A stretch of DNA of 64,000 nucleotides from Gelatoporia subvermispora B (lineage: Eukaryota; Basidiomycota; Agaricomycetes; Polyporales; Gelatoporiaceae): NCBI GenBank assembly GCA_000320605.2, contig KB445792.1:1245581-1309580 (forward strand). Direction: 5' to 3'. A program made the position numbers and the translations under genes. Positions within the stretch are counted from its first letter, which is position 1, and every line of letters starts with the position of its first letter. Positions 10,728 to 24,169 of the stretch are shown here, one piece after another. Under the pieces are notes generated by a model. The model saw only the letters and a list, made by a program, of their open reading frames with translations, was not told the origin of the DNA and did not search any database.

Positions 10728-13700
10728 ATGAGTCATACAGCCTCTGCCCAACTTGAGACCGTCTCGCCCGAGGACCTTTACAATGTAGTAAGCGGTGCAG
10801 CATCTCAGGACCCAGCACTTGTGCAGCGGTCTGCGGCACAACTCAAAGACATGCTGGAGAAGCGTGGGGCCTTTGACACTCTGCACGAGATAGCAGCCAC
10901 TAGGACGGTGCCTTTGCAAGTCCGGCAGCAAAGCATCATACAATTCAAGAATGCTGCATTGGGCCACTGGCGGTCAAGAAAGCGAGTGACCTTCCGAGTT
11001 CTTCCAAGACTTACTCTCACATGAAGTAGGCTCCTCTCAGACGAACACAGAGCTCGGATTCGGTCACGATGCCTCACACTCCTAGATGAATCAGATGACA
11101 TGGTATGCAGACGGTGTGCTGCGAGCGTTCAGTGAAATGTCTCATTGAGTGCATATCTTCCCTAGATTTCTGAATATAACGAACTAATAATTGCAAAAAT
11201 TGCTCGACAAGATTTTCCTCACAACTGGTACGTAATGAGGTCTCGCACTGAGCTTACTGGGATATGACCTTGTGACACAACACAGGCCAGACTTGATATC
11301 TCACTTAGTAAACATAATCAACGCTAGTATCGAAGCCCGATCAACGAATGTCTCCCCAAGCCAATCTTTACCTTTGCGCCGTAGTCTTGAGATTCTGAAT
11401 GCTGTGCTCAAGGAGTTCGCATCCATTAAGATGCCGTCTGGAATCAAGACAATGGGTCGCGTGCGTTCTTCCTTTAGCCATGCCACATGCTAAGTTCCAC
11501 TGTTCACACGTCAAAGGTAGCTTGTTGGAGATTTGCACATGATTCTCCAAGCGCACTACTCTCGGATTGCGGCCGCATTTCCCTCAACGCTGAATCCATC
11601 GACTGTTTCTCTACCTAGAACAGCAGAAGATCTATTCATGGCCCACCTTGTATTTAAGTGTGTTGTGAAGCTGGCCGTTTGGGCATGGCATCGCAACAAC
11701 GACCATCAACACTTGCAGCCTTGGGTTCGTCGAGCTTCCTTCGCTACGTGATGCAACTGTATGTCGACGTGAATTCTTCAGGTCCAGGAGTTGTTTCGGA
11801 GCTCTGCTATGCAGTTCCAAGCACTCTCAGAATTACGCATTAATCTAGTCATCGCTTTGATATCTACTCCGAGCTCTCCGGTAACCGAGCGCTCAGTTGA
11901 CCTACTTACTCGTCACATACGGCTTTTCGGTAAACTCTTCCGACGCTTGCAGCAGCTTGCGGTCAATCGCTTTGTGGAATTACCGATATGCAGCGACCTC
12001 GTATTGTACTGTTGGAGCAAGGTTGTGCAGTCCACAAGTGGTCCGACAGAATACATCGAAGGTGATATCTCCCGCTCTATCACCAGCGTCATATATCCGT
12101 GTTGAAACACTCTTCTTCGAAGATGCACCAAATGCTGTCTTTCCTGTGCGGTTTCTGGTCCAAGCGATGGTCCTCTTTAAGGACAATTTGGCTCAATGGG
12201 CGCCTGTGCGCAAGAACGGGACGAGCAATGAGCATGGCATGCAATCTCGTTTCAACCATTTCCTCTCACAAACTTATTTTTCTCTTACCAGCACTTTCGA
12301 AAGAGTTTGTTGAGGATGCCGTCAAGCTCTTGATTACTAGGTTCATCCCCTTGAACCCAGCTGATCTGGAGGAATGGATGGCTGATCCCGAGGAATGGGT
12401 GAATATGGAGGAAAAGGATAGTGACCATTGGGAGTATGAGCTCCGGGTGAGGTTCAAGCCATTTCTAGGCATATCATGCACTAAAACATATTGTGCAGCC
12501 CTGTGGGGAACGTGTTCTGATGGTACTGGCAGGCCAGTACCCGCAATATGTCACGCCGCTCATCGCAAGCGTCTTCAAAGAGGTTGTGGGTATGTGGCTG
12601 CAGAATCACATAGTTCGTTCTCTCACCTCTCACAGGCCAACCACTCGTGGACCTTCCAAGTGTGATACAGAGAGAGGCTCTGTATTGTGCAATCGGACGC
12701 TGTGCTCACCGGATCAAGGAATCTATCCCATTCGAACAATGGCTAGAACGTGATCTCAAGGGACAAGCACATGAGACGAACCCAACGTATGTTGCGCTTG
12801 TACTGGAGTATATTTGATTCACACGAATTGACACTCTCCGCCTAGCTATCCTATCATCAAACGTCGCATTGCGTGGCTCATCGGCAAGTGGATATCTGAG
12901 CAATGCTCATCGCCAAACAAGAACGTCTGGGATGTGCTCGTGTATCTCCTCCAAGATCGTGGTCCTGGAACGGATGCTGTTGTACGCCTGACTGCTGCGG
13001 TAGCTCTGCGCGAATGCGTTGACGTGAGGTTTCTGTCATTGTTTCGAGTGCTACTTGCCTGATTGTCGATGACGACAGACTATCGAGTTTGACGCGGATG
13101 TATTTGCTCCATTCCTACCCACTACAGTGAATGAGCTCGTACGCTTGACTGCGGACGCTGATACGCTAGAAAGCAAGCGACGGATCGCCAACACATTGAA
13201 TACGGTCATTCAGAGAGTCGAGACCAGGGTAGGCGGATGTCATACGAATCATGAGCTAAATTTCTGACATTTGTTACGTAGATCGTGCCCCTCGTCGGTA
13301 TCATTGCTCAGCCACTGCCTGAGCTATGTTGGTGCTCTTCGTTGATTCTAACGATCTTGTGCTGATCGCTTGGTGTGCAGGGATGTCAGCAGGGGAGGAC
13401 TGGCTTTTCAGGGCATCACTCCTTGTGACCGTGACCAAGCTGATAGAGGTGCGTCTTGACATCTCCTTGTTACTCAAGTTCGACAGCTGAAGTTCGCGAT
13501 CAGTCAGCAAAGGGGCAGTCGGCACCACTGATATCCTTGGTAGTGCCTCTTGTTAGAGACAGCTTCTCACCTGGCGTATGTACTGCGCATTTCACATCGC
13601 CTTCCCTGTCTGAAACATATACAGGCACAACTACATCTTGACGAGGATGCTCTTGATCTCTGGCAAGCCTCGCTCAGGAACACTACGACTCTACAAAGCA

Positions 13701-14895
13701 GCTCCGGCGGGCCCGATCTGATAGAATTGTTCCCTCTCGCAATCTCGCTTCTAGCAGAGAATCTTGATCTGCTGGGCAAGATCACTCACATCATTGAATC
13801 GTACTTCCTGCTAGATGCGGGTCGTGTGTTACAGGCAAGTATAGTCTCATGTGACATATCCCGTCTGTTTGCTTATTTGATATGATCGCTTCCGTATGGT
13901 GCCTCAGATGCATGTTAATAACCTCTTCCTGGCTATCATGAAGGCCATGACACAAGCTCTTCCGGTGAACATCAAAGGTCTACTTGTCGCATTGCAATTG
14001 ATCGTACAAGTTGCGCCGGCGCAATTGTGGGGCGAGCCGCTGCATCTGTCTGGCCTCTTTGGCCACATTGTCCAGACTCTAATGGATGACAAAGTGCGGC
14101 CTTTATCGCTTCAGGAGTGTGCTCCGTACTGAAACAGCCAGCAGGCGTCTACTATGATCTTGACAGAAGACGTCTACGTATTGGCCAGGATTGCAATTGC
14201 AAATAATGCTATCTTCCTGAATCTAATATCTGCAACAGCTGCCTCAAAAAACACGGCCGAATCGCAGATATGGGAGGGTGTTTTGGATCAATGGTGGACT
14301 CGAGTAAGTGTACCTCAATATGGACCTGACCAGAGCCCTGACACGAATGTGCCAGTTCGACAACATGTCTGAACCTCGCCTACGCAAGTTGACTGCGATG
14401 GGAATTGCGAGCCTCGTAGCTACTGGGCGACCAGAAGTACTTGATCGCCTTGCCACGGAGGTCTGCAACCTCTGGCTTGATGTCTTTGGCGAGATCAAAG
14501 AGGCTCGGGAAGCCGAGGCGTACGCACTATATTATATTCTTGTGCCTAATTTACGGGTTGACCTCTCGTTATCATCAGTCCTTCCCTCAAGCTGTACTGG
14601 GATGAACCGCCGGTCTCGTTCTTCCAAGGCACGGAAGATACGCCAGAATACGACCGTCGCAAAGCGGTATGCTTACGTCGCTTCTATGTTGCTTGAGGGC
14701 CCACGCTAACTGATATACTGCAAGGCCTATGACAACGACCCAGTACGAACTACGCAGCTTACGACTATTGTTGCCTCTTGTCTGCAAGCAGCAGAAGTCG
14801 CGTGCGGCGGCGGTGCCGCCTTGCAGTCAAAATATCTCGGCAAAGTCGACCCTACTGTGCTCAAGCAGATTCAGGCGGAACTTGTGCGAGGATAG
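10728..14895 (+). CDS. KAP120: Importin-beta family karyopherin, importin-11/Kap120 type
   Basis: About 1,000 residues spread over some twenty small exons. The first exon reads MSHTASAQLETVSPEDLYNV followed by the importin-beta N-terminal HEAT pair (LEKRGAFDTLHEIA, VRQQSIIQFKNAALGHW). Next come IIAKIARQDFPHNW and PDLISHLVN, the conserved ARxDFPxxWP signature of the family. HEAT-like helices continue to the C-terminus (QKQ-rich loops, LKQIQAELVRG, stop at 14895). The length and the CSLxLW-like spacing of the middle section favour importin-11 (Kap120) over CSE1 or importin-9, though subfamily assignment by eye is less certain than the family. In yeast Kap120 imports ribosome-assembly factors and ubiquitin E2s. 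It is divergent from the SLX4-like gene (288 bp between starts). Confidence 0.8.
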
Positions 14896-15157
14896 CGCAA
14901 CTATCAAGAACACATCCTATGTCTACTCATGCTATATTTAGTTACGCTTCTGTTAGCGTCCCTAGTACTCACTCATGGTGGTGGAGCTCTGACCGAAGTT
15001 CACATAGACTGAAGCGAACGGAGGGATCGCACAAACCTGAGCCATACATCTTGAGAATTGAGGCTGCCACTCTTACAAGCGATGTATGCATGAACATCGT
15101 GGGAGTTCTGAGCATCTAACAAAATACAACACGTCTTGCACCGCTGCATCATTATAT

Positions 15158-17229
15158 CTAGAATCGCACCGCGGGTGACTTCTCCACACCCTCAATCGAG
15201 ACTTTGTGCCCGACTAGCGTACGGATGTTGTTGATGCCATACCTAAGAGATGATAGTTCAGACAATGAGGAAGGACAGCCGCATAAATACTAGCATACCG
15301 AATCATGGTCGGCCTCTCAAGGCCAATACCCCAGCCATGCACATGGACATCCTCTGGGAAGCCCATGGGACGAAGCATCTCAGGTCGGAACATACCACTG
15401 TTGCCGACTTCGACCCACTTCTTCAGCTGAGGATGGAAGGCGAAGATCTCAAGTGAAGGCTGCCAAGATAGATGAGTCATAGTTTCAACGCCTGCGTATA
15501 ATTTGCACTCACTTCCGTGTAGGGGTTGTAGGCAGGCTTGAAACGCAAGTTCTCGATACCCATCTTCTTGAAGAAGACTCGCATGAACCCTGCGAAGGGG
15601 CTAGATGAGACAGCTTTCAACCGTATTCAGTTTTGACTCACCAATCAAATCTGCAAGCGTCAGTCCTCGATCCGCCACAACACCTTCTACCTGGTGGAAT
15701 TCAGCAAGGTGTGTGGCGTCCATAGTCTCGTTCCGGAAAACACGATCAATACTGAAGAGCTTGGCGGATTTGAAACTGTCGCCATTGCTAGCGGTCTTCG
15801 GGGCAGTTCCGTGCGCAGCGGGCTCGTCCGTGCTCGAGTCGATGTCCTCGCCGCGGCATTTTGCAGCAAGCTTATACAACATGGACGCAGATGACGCAGT
15901 TGTGTGTGTCCGCAGAAGTAGCTTACGCGACTCGGCGTCGGACCAGGGGGCGCGGTAGCCAGTGGAACCGTGGTCACCATGCTCGTGTACCTTAGCAACG
16001 CGCGCATAGTAATCGGCGGGAGGAGGGAGGGATGTTGACGGATCTAAAGATAAATGTGTGTGAGAGCTGCACAGCGGAAAAACATGGCGGTATACCCGCT
16101 TACCTGAGAGGTAGAAGGTATCCTGTACTTCACGCGCCGGATGCTGTTGTGGAACGAACAGCGAGTCGAAGCACCAGAAGGCGGACTCGACGAAAGATGA
16201 TGTCGGCATTTCCGCAAAGCTGGCTAGCAGTTAGGACGGATCCAGCGCTAATATGAAGCTACATACCCCATCTCCAAGAAGATGTTACGGATTTCTTCAC
16301 GGACCTTCAGGAGTGGATGGAGAGCACCGCCGTTCGGGAGCATACCGTCTGCTTCGAAGTTGTACTTCTTGAACTTCGCAGCCTTCCATGACCCACTTGA
16401 ATCCAATGAGAAATCAACGCTCGCTAGTGTTCCCAAATCATACGTACGAGGTGATCATGTCGACTGTCAGATCGGTCTCTGGCTTTTCAATGGACGTGCT
16501 GAAGTCGGAACCCTTTTCAACAGTGAACCACTGTCCCTTCCTAAGCGGGAGAATTAGGAACGAGGGTATAGGTGGATGATCTGGGGGCGTACTTTTGCAC
16601 GATGAGTTTTCGCTTTCTGAGTTCGGCAAGAGCCTTCTCGCCCGCCTGCAGTGTTCCAGTCGAGTCAACCTCACGCACTTGCATTTGAGTCTCGTCTTTA
16701 ATCTCGGGAACCTAGGAACACAGCGTCACACATACATATCGCAAGGCGAGAGATTATGTGACATACTAATTTGACGAGACCATCGCCCTCCTTGCCAATC
16801 CACTTGTTCCTGAAGGCACGACTTTGTCCGACCTTCGATGTCTCCGCCCCAAGCATCTGCTCCAATTGTTTCGGTGTGATAGGGCTCCCAACTCCTTTCG
16901 AGGGGAGTGCAGCCCAAACACGAGATTCGTGGGACCCTTCTAGGGCGATCTGTGCACCCTCTTGTGTGAGGACATGGCTGACAGTTTCATGGGTTGTGTA
17001 GGCAATCATCTAAAATGTGTCCACTTTATTGAGAGGACAACCATAGCCTGAGACTAGGAAGGCGTACATTGCGACTGGCAAGCGAGTTCAATGCACCCAG
17101 GATTGTGATCTGGGCATCGTGGGTAGCAGCGGCATCTTGCTGGCCAGGCAGGACAAGAGTCCGGGTGTCTTTGATGCGTCCATGCTTGTCGAGGGTATCG
17201 AGGACAAGCTGCTGTATGGCTTCCGCCAT
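15158..17229 (-). CDS. FRS2: Phenylalanine--tRNA ligase alpha subunit, cytosolic
   Basis: Catalytic subunit of the alpha2-beta2 class II synthetase charging tRNA-Phe. About nine exons on the minus strand. The start is [21 protein letters not shown]-terminal winged-helix DNA/tRNA-binding domains follow ([13 protein letters not shown], then [12 protein letters not shown]), then the catalytic core: [41 protein letters not shown] (motif 1 region), [12 protein letters not shown] with EFHQVEG (motif 2), [16 protein letters not shown], and [14 protein letters not shown] (motif 3). It ends [18 protein letters not shown] with the stop at 15158. It is divergent from PEX2 with only 202 bp between start codons. 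The beta subunit gene lies at 32788-35166 on the same strand. Confidence 0.95.
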
Positions 17230-17431
17230 GATGCAGGAGGGTTAAGAGAGACTCGTGAAGAAAGGCCCGAGATGAGTACGCGACGACTCCGATCCTGCAG
17301 CGCGACGATCTTGACTCGCGAAAGCACGTGCGGGCGGCTACTTACTCTCGGGCGCTCGTCCTATTCAGCCTGGGTGGTCACACTCAGAGGGCTGGGGATG
17401 AGCACATTCGACATTCGTCTCCACCCTTCAT

Positions 17432-18998
17432 ATGCAGGGTTTCAATTCCTCGGAGAGCTCGTCCTCCTGGGTAGATGCTTGGAATATTGCGCAACCACGT
17501 CTCGCGCAGATCCAACAGTCATTGCACTCTGCTTCCCCGCCAGACCCTCGAATACTACGGGTCGGCCAACTCGATGCCGAACTTCTCGACCAGGAGATAG
17601 TCCATCTACTCAGTGAGCCTCTGGTCAAGGCTTTGAGTTATGTCAACGTGTGCATCTTACATATTTCTGGTCTTGTACTGGATCTGAATATCACGTACAT
17701 TTAGCCCTCATTCAAGGCTCGCTTTGAGCCGGAGTTGAACTTGTTCACTCGCCTTACCCTCTACAAGCTCTCCGTTTGGAACACCGGCGCAAGCTACGGC
17801 GCCAAATTACAGGGCTTGAGATATCTATTACCCGAAGGTACGGAATGCTGCGCTAGTGCAAGCTAAAGACTTAGATCGCCGTAGCTCACGGACTGAAATA
17901 CCGGACGCTCCTCCTGCATGGTGCAATATCAACCGCTGTGCCATATTTGCACGCGCGTCTGCGTAACCATGCTCTCTCCAATGCTTGGCCTGACAGACCG
18001 TCATCGGACAGGCGGCGGAAGCTTTGGGAGCTGCTTGCCAAACTAGAATCCCTCCACGCGTTATTATCCCTGCTCAATTTTGTCGCGTTTCTGTGGAATG
18101 GCCGGTAAGACCTTCGAATTGACAACTCTACCTGGCCTGATCGCATTGTCTTCACATCAGGTACCGTACGATTACTGATAGGCTACTGAAACTGAGGCTG
18201 GCCTCGACGCATGCTCGATTTAGACGGGAGGTCTCATACGAATTCATGAACCGCCAGATGGTCTGGCATGCCTTCACTGTGAGTCCACTTCATACTTTGT
18301 TATTTGCCTGATCCCAAATAATCCTCTCAAAGGAATTTCTCCTCTTCCTGCTGCCTCTCATTGACACACGAAGCTTGCGTCGGCGATTAAGCGGGTTTAC
18401 ATCCGGCCTCACATTAGCGACATTCTTGCCGAGTCCTGTTCGGACATATGTAGGTATCTCGGAGAAGGATGACTCCTCACAAACCCCCGAGACGCGGAAA
18501 GGCAGGTTCTGGGCGCTACCCGTCAACGAATGCGCCATCTGTGCAGAAAATGCATCGGCATCTCTCGACTTTTCAAATTCTGCCAACGCGCTGGCTAGCC
18601 TCACAGCGAACATGACGTATTCAACCTCGCAGTCCGCAGGCACCACTGATCGTATTGAAGATGACGATACCGTGCCCCCAAGTCATCCTATCAATACGCC
18701 CTACGTCACATCGTGCGGTCATGTATACTGTTATTTCTGCGTATCCGAGCGCATGCTACGCACTGCAGACGACCACTCCGGAGTGGGACCCGACGGAGTC
18801 CAGTGGGAGTGCCTACGATGTTGCGAAGGCGTCTCAGATGCAGAGAGGTTCGTAGCGCAGGCAGAGGGATACGAGAGCGACTCGGGAGACATGGACAGCA
18901 CAGAGATGGATTCATTTGACTACGGTAGCGAGGATTTCGAGTTTACGGACATGAGCGGCAGTGTAGGCAGCTACAGTGAATCAGGACGTTCTGACTAA
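17432..18998 (+). CDS. PEX2: Peroxisome biogenesis factor 2, RING E3 ligase
   Basis: Peroxisomal membrane ubiquitin ligase subunit (with PEX10 and PEX12) that ubiquitinates the import receptor PEX5. The start MQGFNSSESSSSWVDAWNIA leads into the Pex2/Pex12 N-terminal domain (LDAELLDQEIVHLLSEPL, FTRLTLYKLSVWNTGASYG, GLRYLLPEG), with hydrophobic helices such as LLSLLNFVAFLWNG and EFLLFLLPLID. The C-terminal RING has CAIC, then CGHVYCYFC, then CLRCC. The gap between the first cysteine pair and CGH is unusually long, about 70 residues of Ser/Thr-rich sequence, so loop 1 is expanded. An acidic tail (about 40 residues rich in Asp, Glu and Ser) follows. About five introns. The stop is at 18998. Confidence 0.88.
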
Positions 18999-19284
18999 TA
19001 TATCAAGCTGCTTTCGTTGCTACAATAGTCTTGCATGTATATTCGTTTTAATCACACGGAAGGTCATGATACATGACTGCGACATACACCAGGCCTGTCG
19101 CAGGTGAACGCTAAAGCCTAGCGATCGTGTAACACGCGTTCGTTACGTGCCTGTTTCAGCCACAGACGCGTGTAATTCCACGACGCGTCCTCCCGTCTCG
19201 CGCATCCTCAGACATCTCATCTCCGGCGTGCCACTGACCACGAAGCGCTTTCACCTCTACTCACAACATCCTGTTGCGGTCGGT

Positions 19285-21383
19285 ATGGACAAGAAGGTCA
19301 CTGACTTCTTGACGAAACAAATATCTATCGATCGGAACGTGGTGAGTACTTGACACTTGTGCAGCCCGCTGCAGCAAGTTGCGATCGAGCTAAGACCCTA
19401 ATGGAGGTCACCTACCGTTACCTCAGTCGTGAGCTCGGCTTGCACGTCAATGTTGCCAAGAAGTAATTATCAACTCAGTTGCGTAGACCTTCGTAATACT
19501 CATGATCTACTCAGCTACCTCGCCTCCTTTCATGCGTCGACGTCCTCGTCAGGCTCTGCCCATGCAACATATCTTGTCACTGGGCAAATGCAATCCCCCG
19601 CAGAGAAGCACATGAATAACGCGGTAAATGGCGAATCAGACATGGACGTGGATATGGAGAACACACCAAAACGCGAACAGGAGGACTCTGAGGTTGTCCC
19701 ATGCACCAAAATCCTCTTAGTAGCAGAGGGTGATCTCCCAGGTGGGTCATGGATAGCTATGTATATGTTTTCCTCTGAATATACCTTCCGGGTCATAGGT
19801 GTACGCGGTCAATTCGCTCGTATTTTCTCAGAGCACATCTACAGCTTGTCGCCTGCGCCTCTCACAGTATGTTCGCGAAGACTTCTCTAACTCGAGTGAT
19901 ATTCAGACATTATTTACCTAGGATGCTGGACTCATATGTGACCCTCTGCCTGTGGTATGGGAAAAAGACAACGCAAAGTCGAAGGATGCGTCAGTTCTGC
20001 TAGGCAGAATTACCGGACTCCATGTACAGGCAAGTCTCACATTGCCTCCGTCGCTCAGAACATATGTGACATATACACTCTCTAGTCTGGAAAACCCAAC
20101 GCTGCTGTTGCCTCATCGTCAAGGCTGCCGGCTGTTAAGCCGAAGGAACCCACAATGAAGCGTGCGCCAGCTCCGGCATCGAAGGAAGAAGAAAACCCAG
20201 CCAAGCTCAAGATAGACGCGGAGCCCAAAGCGAAGGAGGCACCGAAACCGAAGCCCAGTGGCAAGCTCGATTGGTCAAAGGCCAAGCCTAAGTTGAAAGA
20301 AACCCCCAAGCCGGCGGAAGAAGACAAAGGTGCCGATGTCAAGGCAAAGGCGGCCGATTCCAAGGCAGCAAAAGCCGAAGAAGCTAAGCGCACTAAAGCT
20401 AATGCTCCGCAAATCAAGAAAGAGCCGTCTCCCGACACGTCGAGCGCGGATGCAAGCGAGAAGCCGATCGTCCGGAAAGGCGAGCCAAAGGTGCGTCCAT
20501 CGGTGAAATCGCTCTAGGACGCTTCTCACATGCATGTCAGAGAGGGACGAAGCGCAAGTCTGTCTTGCCGGCGTTCTCGGACTCGGAAGACGAGACGCCG
20601 CCCAAGCAAGACCCGGTCGCTAAGATCACGACCAGAGTCAAGAAGAATGTAGTCCTGTCAGACGATGATGAAGAGGACGAGATGCCCGTACGGTCTCGAT
20701 CGAAGAGAGCACCCACTGCGAAAGCAAATGGGAAGGTCAAGGTTCCGTCGAGCGACTCTGAAGCAGACAGAAGCGTTCGTGCGATGATGGACATCGACGA
20801 CGGTGCGCACATCGACAGAATCGTGTCGAATCCAGACTGACATTGGACGTATGCCCGTCTTACATCAGACGAAGTGGTGAGAGCCTCGCGTCCCGAGCCG
20901 AAGGCCTCAGAAGAACCTGAAGATGCGCCTATGGAAGACGCCGATGCGGTTCACGACTCGGAGCCTGAGCGTGTCAAAGCCAAGCCGAAGAAGAGAAAAG
21001 AGAAGAAGGTCATCCCTGTCGGTCGGAACGGTCTCAAGAAGAAGCGCGTCATGAAGTCACGGACGAAGATCGACGACAAGGGATACATGGGTGCGTGGTC
21101 TCCTGATGCGGAGTTGTTCCTTTCCGACTGAATTTGGAATATCACAGTTACGGAAGACTACTCATCGTATGAGTCAGTTGACGAGGAGACAGAGGAAGCA
21201 GGTGCCCCTGAAGCGCCAGCCAAGAAAGGGCGCGCAGCGAAACCTAAGCAGCCGGCAGCGGAACCGAAGCTGAAAGTCAAGGAACCCCGAGAAGAGGCAC
21301 GCACCAAGACATCCGAGGCAGGGAAACGCGCAACGGGGACGAAAGCGCAAGGCAACATTATGAACTTCTTCGGTAAGAAATAG
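19285..21383 (+). CDS. POL32: DNA polymerase delta subunit 3 (POLD3/Pol32)
   Basis: Small accessory subunit linking polymerase delta to PCNA and needed for break-induced replication. The start MDKKVTDFLTKQISIDRNV is followed by VTYRYLSRELGLHVN, the N-terminal winged-helix region that binds the B-subunit, then HATYLVTGQ and TKILLVAEGDLPG. The rest is a long, highly charged disordered tail rich in Lys, Glu, Ala and Pro, with acidic Ser clusters (SDSEDETPP, LSDDDEEDE) that resemble CK2 sites. The extreme C-terminus reads QGNIMNFFGKK followed by the stop at 21383. This is a textbook PCNA-interacting (PIP) box, in the place expected for Pol32. About nine exons. Confidence 0.88.
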
Positions 21384-21468
21384 TACACGGTGTGCTTTTG
21401 GTCACGGCTATGTTACATTATGGATATCCGGAGAATGGGTTATTTTGTACAGGTTGAGAGTGAGGATA

Positions 21469-24169
21469 TCAGAAGGAGAAGATGGCCGCATTCTTGCGTG
21501 AACCGAACGTGTAGACGATGGCTTGACTCATGAAGAGGCCGACGGTGATACCGATGGTGACAGCGATCATGGCACCTCCGATATCAATGCCGTTGCCTTG
21601 CGCTGTGATACCTCCTGCTTGGGACAAGCCAGACTGAGAAGTAACATGAGAACATGACCTATGCGTGGACAGGGTGTGCTTACCGGCACCAGGAACAAAA
21701 CACCAGTCACCATGGACGTGAACGCGGTGCCTCCCATCCTTCGCGAATAGATGTTGCCCAGCAGGCCAACGGCGAAGGCACCAATCGCCGAAACGACGTC
21801 TGAGCGGTTGAAAATGAAGTGGTTCGCCACCTTGTTCGCTGCGTATGAGACGCAGGAGACGACGACCATGACCACAAGCTCCCACGTCCAAAACGGCTGC
21901 AGGTTCGCGAGCGACGAGAGCACGGAGAATATCGGCACGATGATGAACTGCGTCCACCACGGGAACGGCTGGAGGTACCACGGAAACGACGGCGGGCGGT
22001 AGCATCCGACGACGATGTGTGCCTGGGTGAGCGGCGTCGAGTTCGTGAAGGAGAACGTGCCTTCCAGTATGTCGCCGTTGTTGAAGTCGGGGGAGAAGGT
22101 GCCGTTGTCCGGGACGAATGTTCCAGTGACTGTCACTGTCGTTGCCATCCGCGCAGCCAAGGTGGCCAGCTCGTGCCGAGCACCTTCGTCGAAGAGCAGG
22201 AAGAAATCGGAGCCAATTTGGAGACCAAAACCCTGGAACACTGCTGTGAGGACCGGCACGATGAAAGGAAAATAGGAGTCGCATACCAAGAAGAGGGTGT
22301 AGATCAGGGCGTAGACCATCTTGACGCTGCCACATACAATGTTCTTGGAGGCGAGCTCCAGAGAACTACTCACTACACTCGAGGACTGAGCACGGCGCCT
22401 GGGGAATACGGTGCAACGGCTTACGGATCAGGTACCCTGGCAGGATACCCACGATACCAGCTGACGAAATGGCGGTGTAGCAGAAAATCTGGCTTCGAAT
22501 GCTACTGAGCCCGCGAGCGAGGAACGATATGAAAATGGTAACCGTGATCCTACAAATGAGTTCAGCCTGAGATTCGTCCGAGAAGGCCAAGCACTTACTC
22601 GAAGACGTTCGCATACAGCTGGCTTTTCGACGCAACACCAATTTGCATGATGCAGAGGAACATCGCGCCCCCGCCTGCGATCCACATGTCCAGGAACGAG
22701 CCGCCGAAGGCCAGGACGCAGATCAGCGCGGAGATGAAGAACGCGAGAATGGTACGTGTGACGGCGCCGTATAGCGGTTTGGCCTCGAGCAGCGAATTGA
22801 GCTGCGCCGTGGCCTTCTTGGCGCTGATTTCGTCGTGCACAACTGCACGGTAGATCTGGTGGACTTCGTGCAGACTGCCCAGAGAGAGGCGGCCGGCGCA
22901 CTTGACGAAGTGCGTCTCGGAGGTCTTCGTGTCTTGGTCCCCGAACGAGCAGATGATGACACCGGGTATGTGGATAAATTCAGCGTCGACCTCCAGGATG
23001 CGCGCGGCGGAGAGGAGCTGGGACTCGATACGGTGCGAGGGCGCACCGAATGTCATGAGCGCTTTCGCGAGTCTCATCAGGAACATCTGTCGGTTGACCA
23101 CCGCTGGGTACCCCGTTCAGCAATACACAACAGTGGCATGGCGCGGGAATGCACACTCACAGGTGATGTTAAACTCTATCTTGATCCGCTGCTGCATCTT
23201 CCGCCGCTCCTTGTACGACATCTGACGCATGCGCTGTTTCTCGATGTCCTCCGCATCATCCAGGTTCTGCTTGCGCTCCCCTGTGATGATGGGATCGTCG
23301 GGATCGAGCGCCTGGGACGCCTCAGATGCCATGGAGTCCACCCGGCGGAGATGCCACGGCCGGCGGGGGAGGAGATTGTCCATCCGCACGCCGCCCTCCC
23401 CGTCATGCTCCAAGCCGTACAAGTCGATGAGGTTCGACAAGTAACCACGGTGCTGGTCGTCCCGGTCCTGGCCATCGCCGTCTTTGCCCTTCCCGCCGTT
23501 CTGGCTGTCATCATCCGGGAACTCGCCAGCATTGGCGCGGTGCTTCTCGTCGGGGATCTTGTCGTCGAGGAAGCTCACCGAGCAGCGCATGCGGGCCCTG
23601 CCTGGAGGCTGATGCTGGGCACTTGTAGAATACGCCATGGGGGGAGGCCTGACGTCGTAAGAATCCCGTTGCGGGGGCCTGAAATGCTGGGTGTCGAAGC
23701 TCCTGCGGCCGCTACTCCTCTCGTCATCCGAGCGCAACGTCGAGCTGCTAGATCCGGAGTCTTCTCGGAACTGCGAATCGGTAGGGGGCGGAGCCAAGGT
23801 CGTCGACGACGAATGTGGCACGGTATTTCCCCGCGCTCTGTTGCGCCTCCTCTCATCCTGTGTTCTCGCACCTCCAGAATCAGCTACGCGGCCCATACTC
23901 CGAACGCTTGGTGGCGATGGGCCCTCCCTCTCAGGAGCATGCCACCTTGGCGATGCGCCGCTGGAGGGTTCGTAGGTGGGTTCCGGCGGCGCTATCGGCG
24001 GCCCGCGCCCGGAGTAGTGAGAGAACGAGGATACTGAAGACTGGGGTGTCGGAGGGTCGATTTGTTCGTTATGATCATTGAAGCGCACGCGCGAGGTGCT
24101 GCGACTCCCGTCAGCTGCAGCAGGAGCCGCCTGACGCGATCGACGCGGAGGCAAATCGGTGTAGGGCAT
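21469..24169 (-). CDS. ThrE-like (DUF1212/DUF3815) membrane transporter, PRM10 family
   Basis: The first exon encodes about 330 residues of disordered Pro/Ser/Arg-rich sequence from MPYTDLPPRRSRQAAPA, ending in a basic coiled patch (YKERRKMQQRIKIEFNIT). The conserved module follows: MFLMRLAKALMTFGAPSHRI, GVIICSFGDQDTKTSETHF, then a run of about ten hydrophobic helices (TILAFFISALICVLAFGGSF, GGGAMFLCIMQIGV, ITVTIFISFLARGL and others). It ends ITVGLFMSQAIVYTFGSRKN and the stop at 21469. The N-terminal half matches ThrE (amino-acid exporter) and the second half the ThrE-2 domain, as in yeast Prm10. The substrate in fungi is unknown. It converges with POL32, with 85 bp between stops. Confidence 0.82.

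Noticed and set aside
20155..21380. Lys/Glu/Ala-rich low-complexity frames taken as separate histone-like genes
   Set aside because: They splice together as the disordered tail of POL32 and end in its PIP box.
21469..22335. 288-codon minus-strand frame overlapping the ThrE-like gene
   Set aside because: Most of it is a second frame of the transporter exon. Only its C-terminal end, joined by splicing, belongs to the gene.
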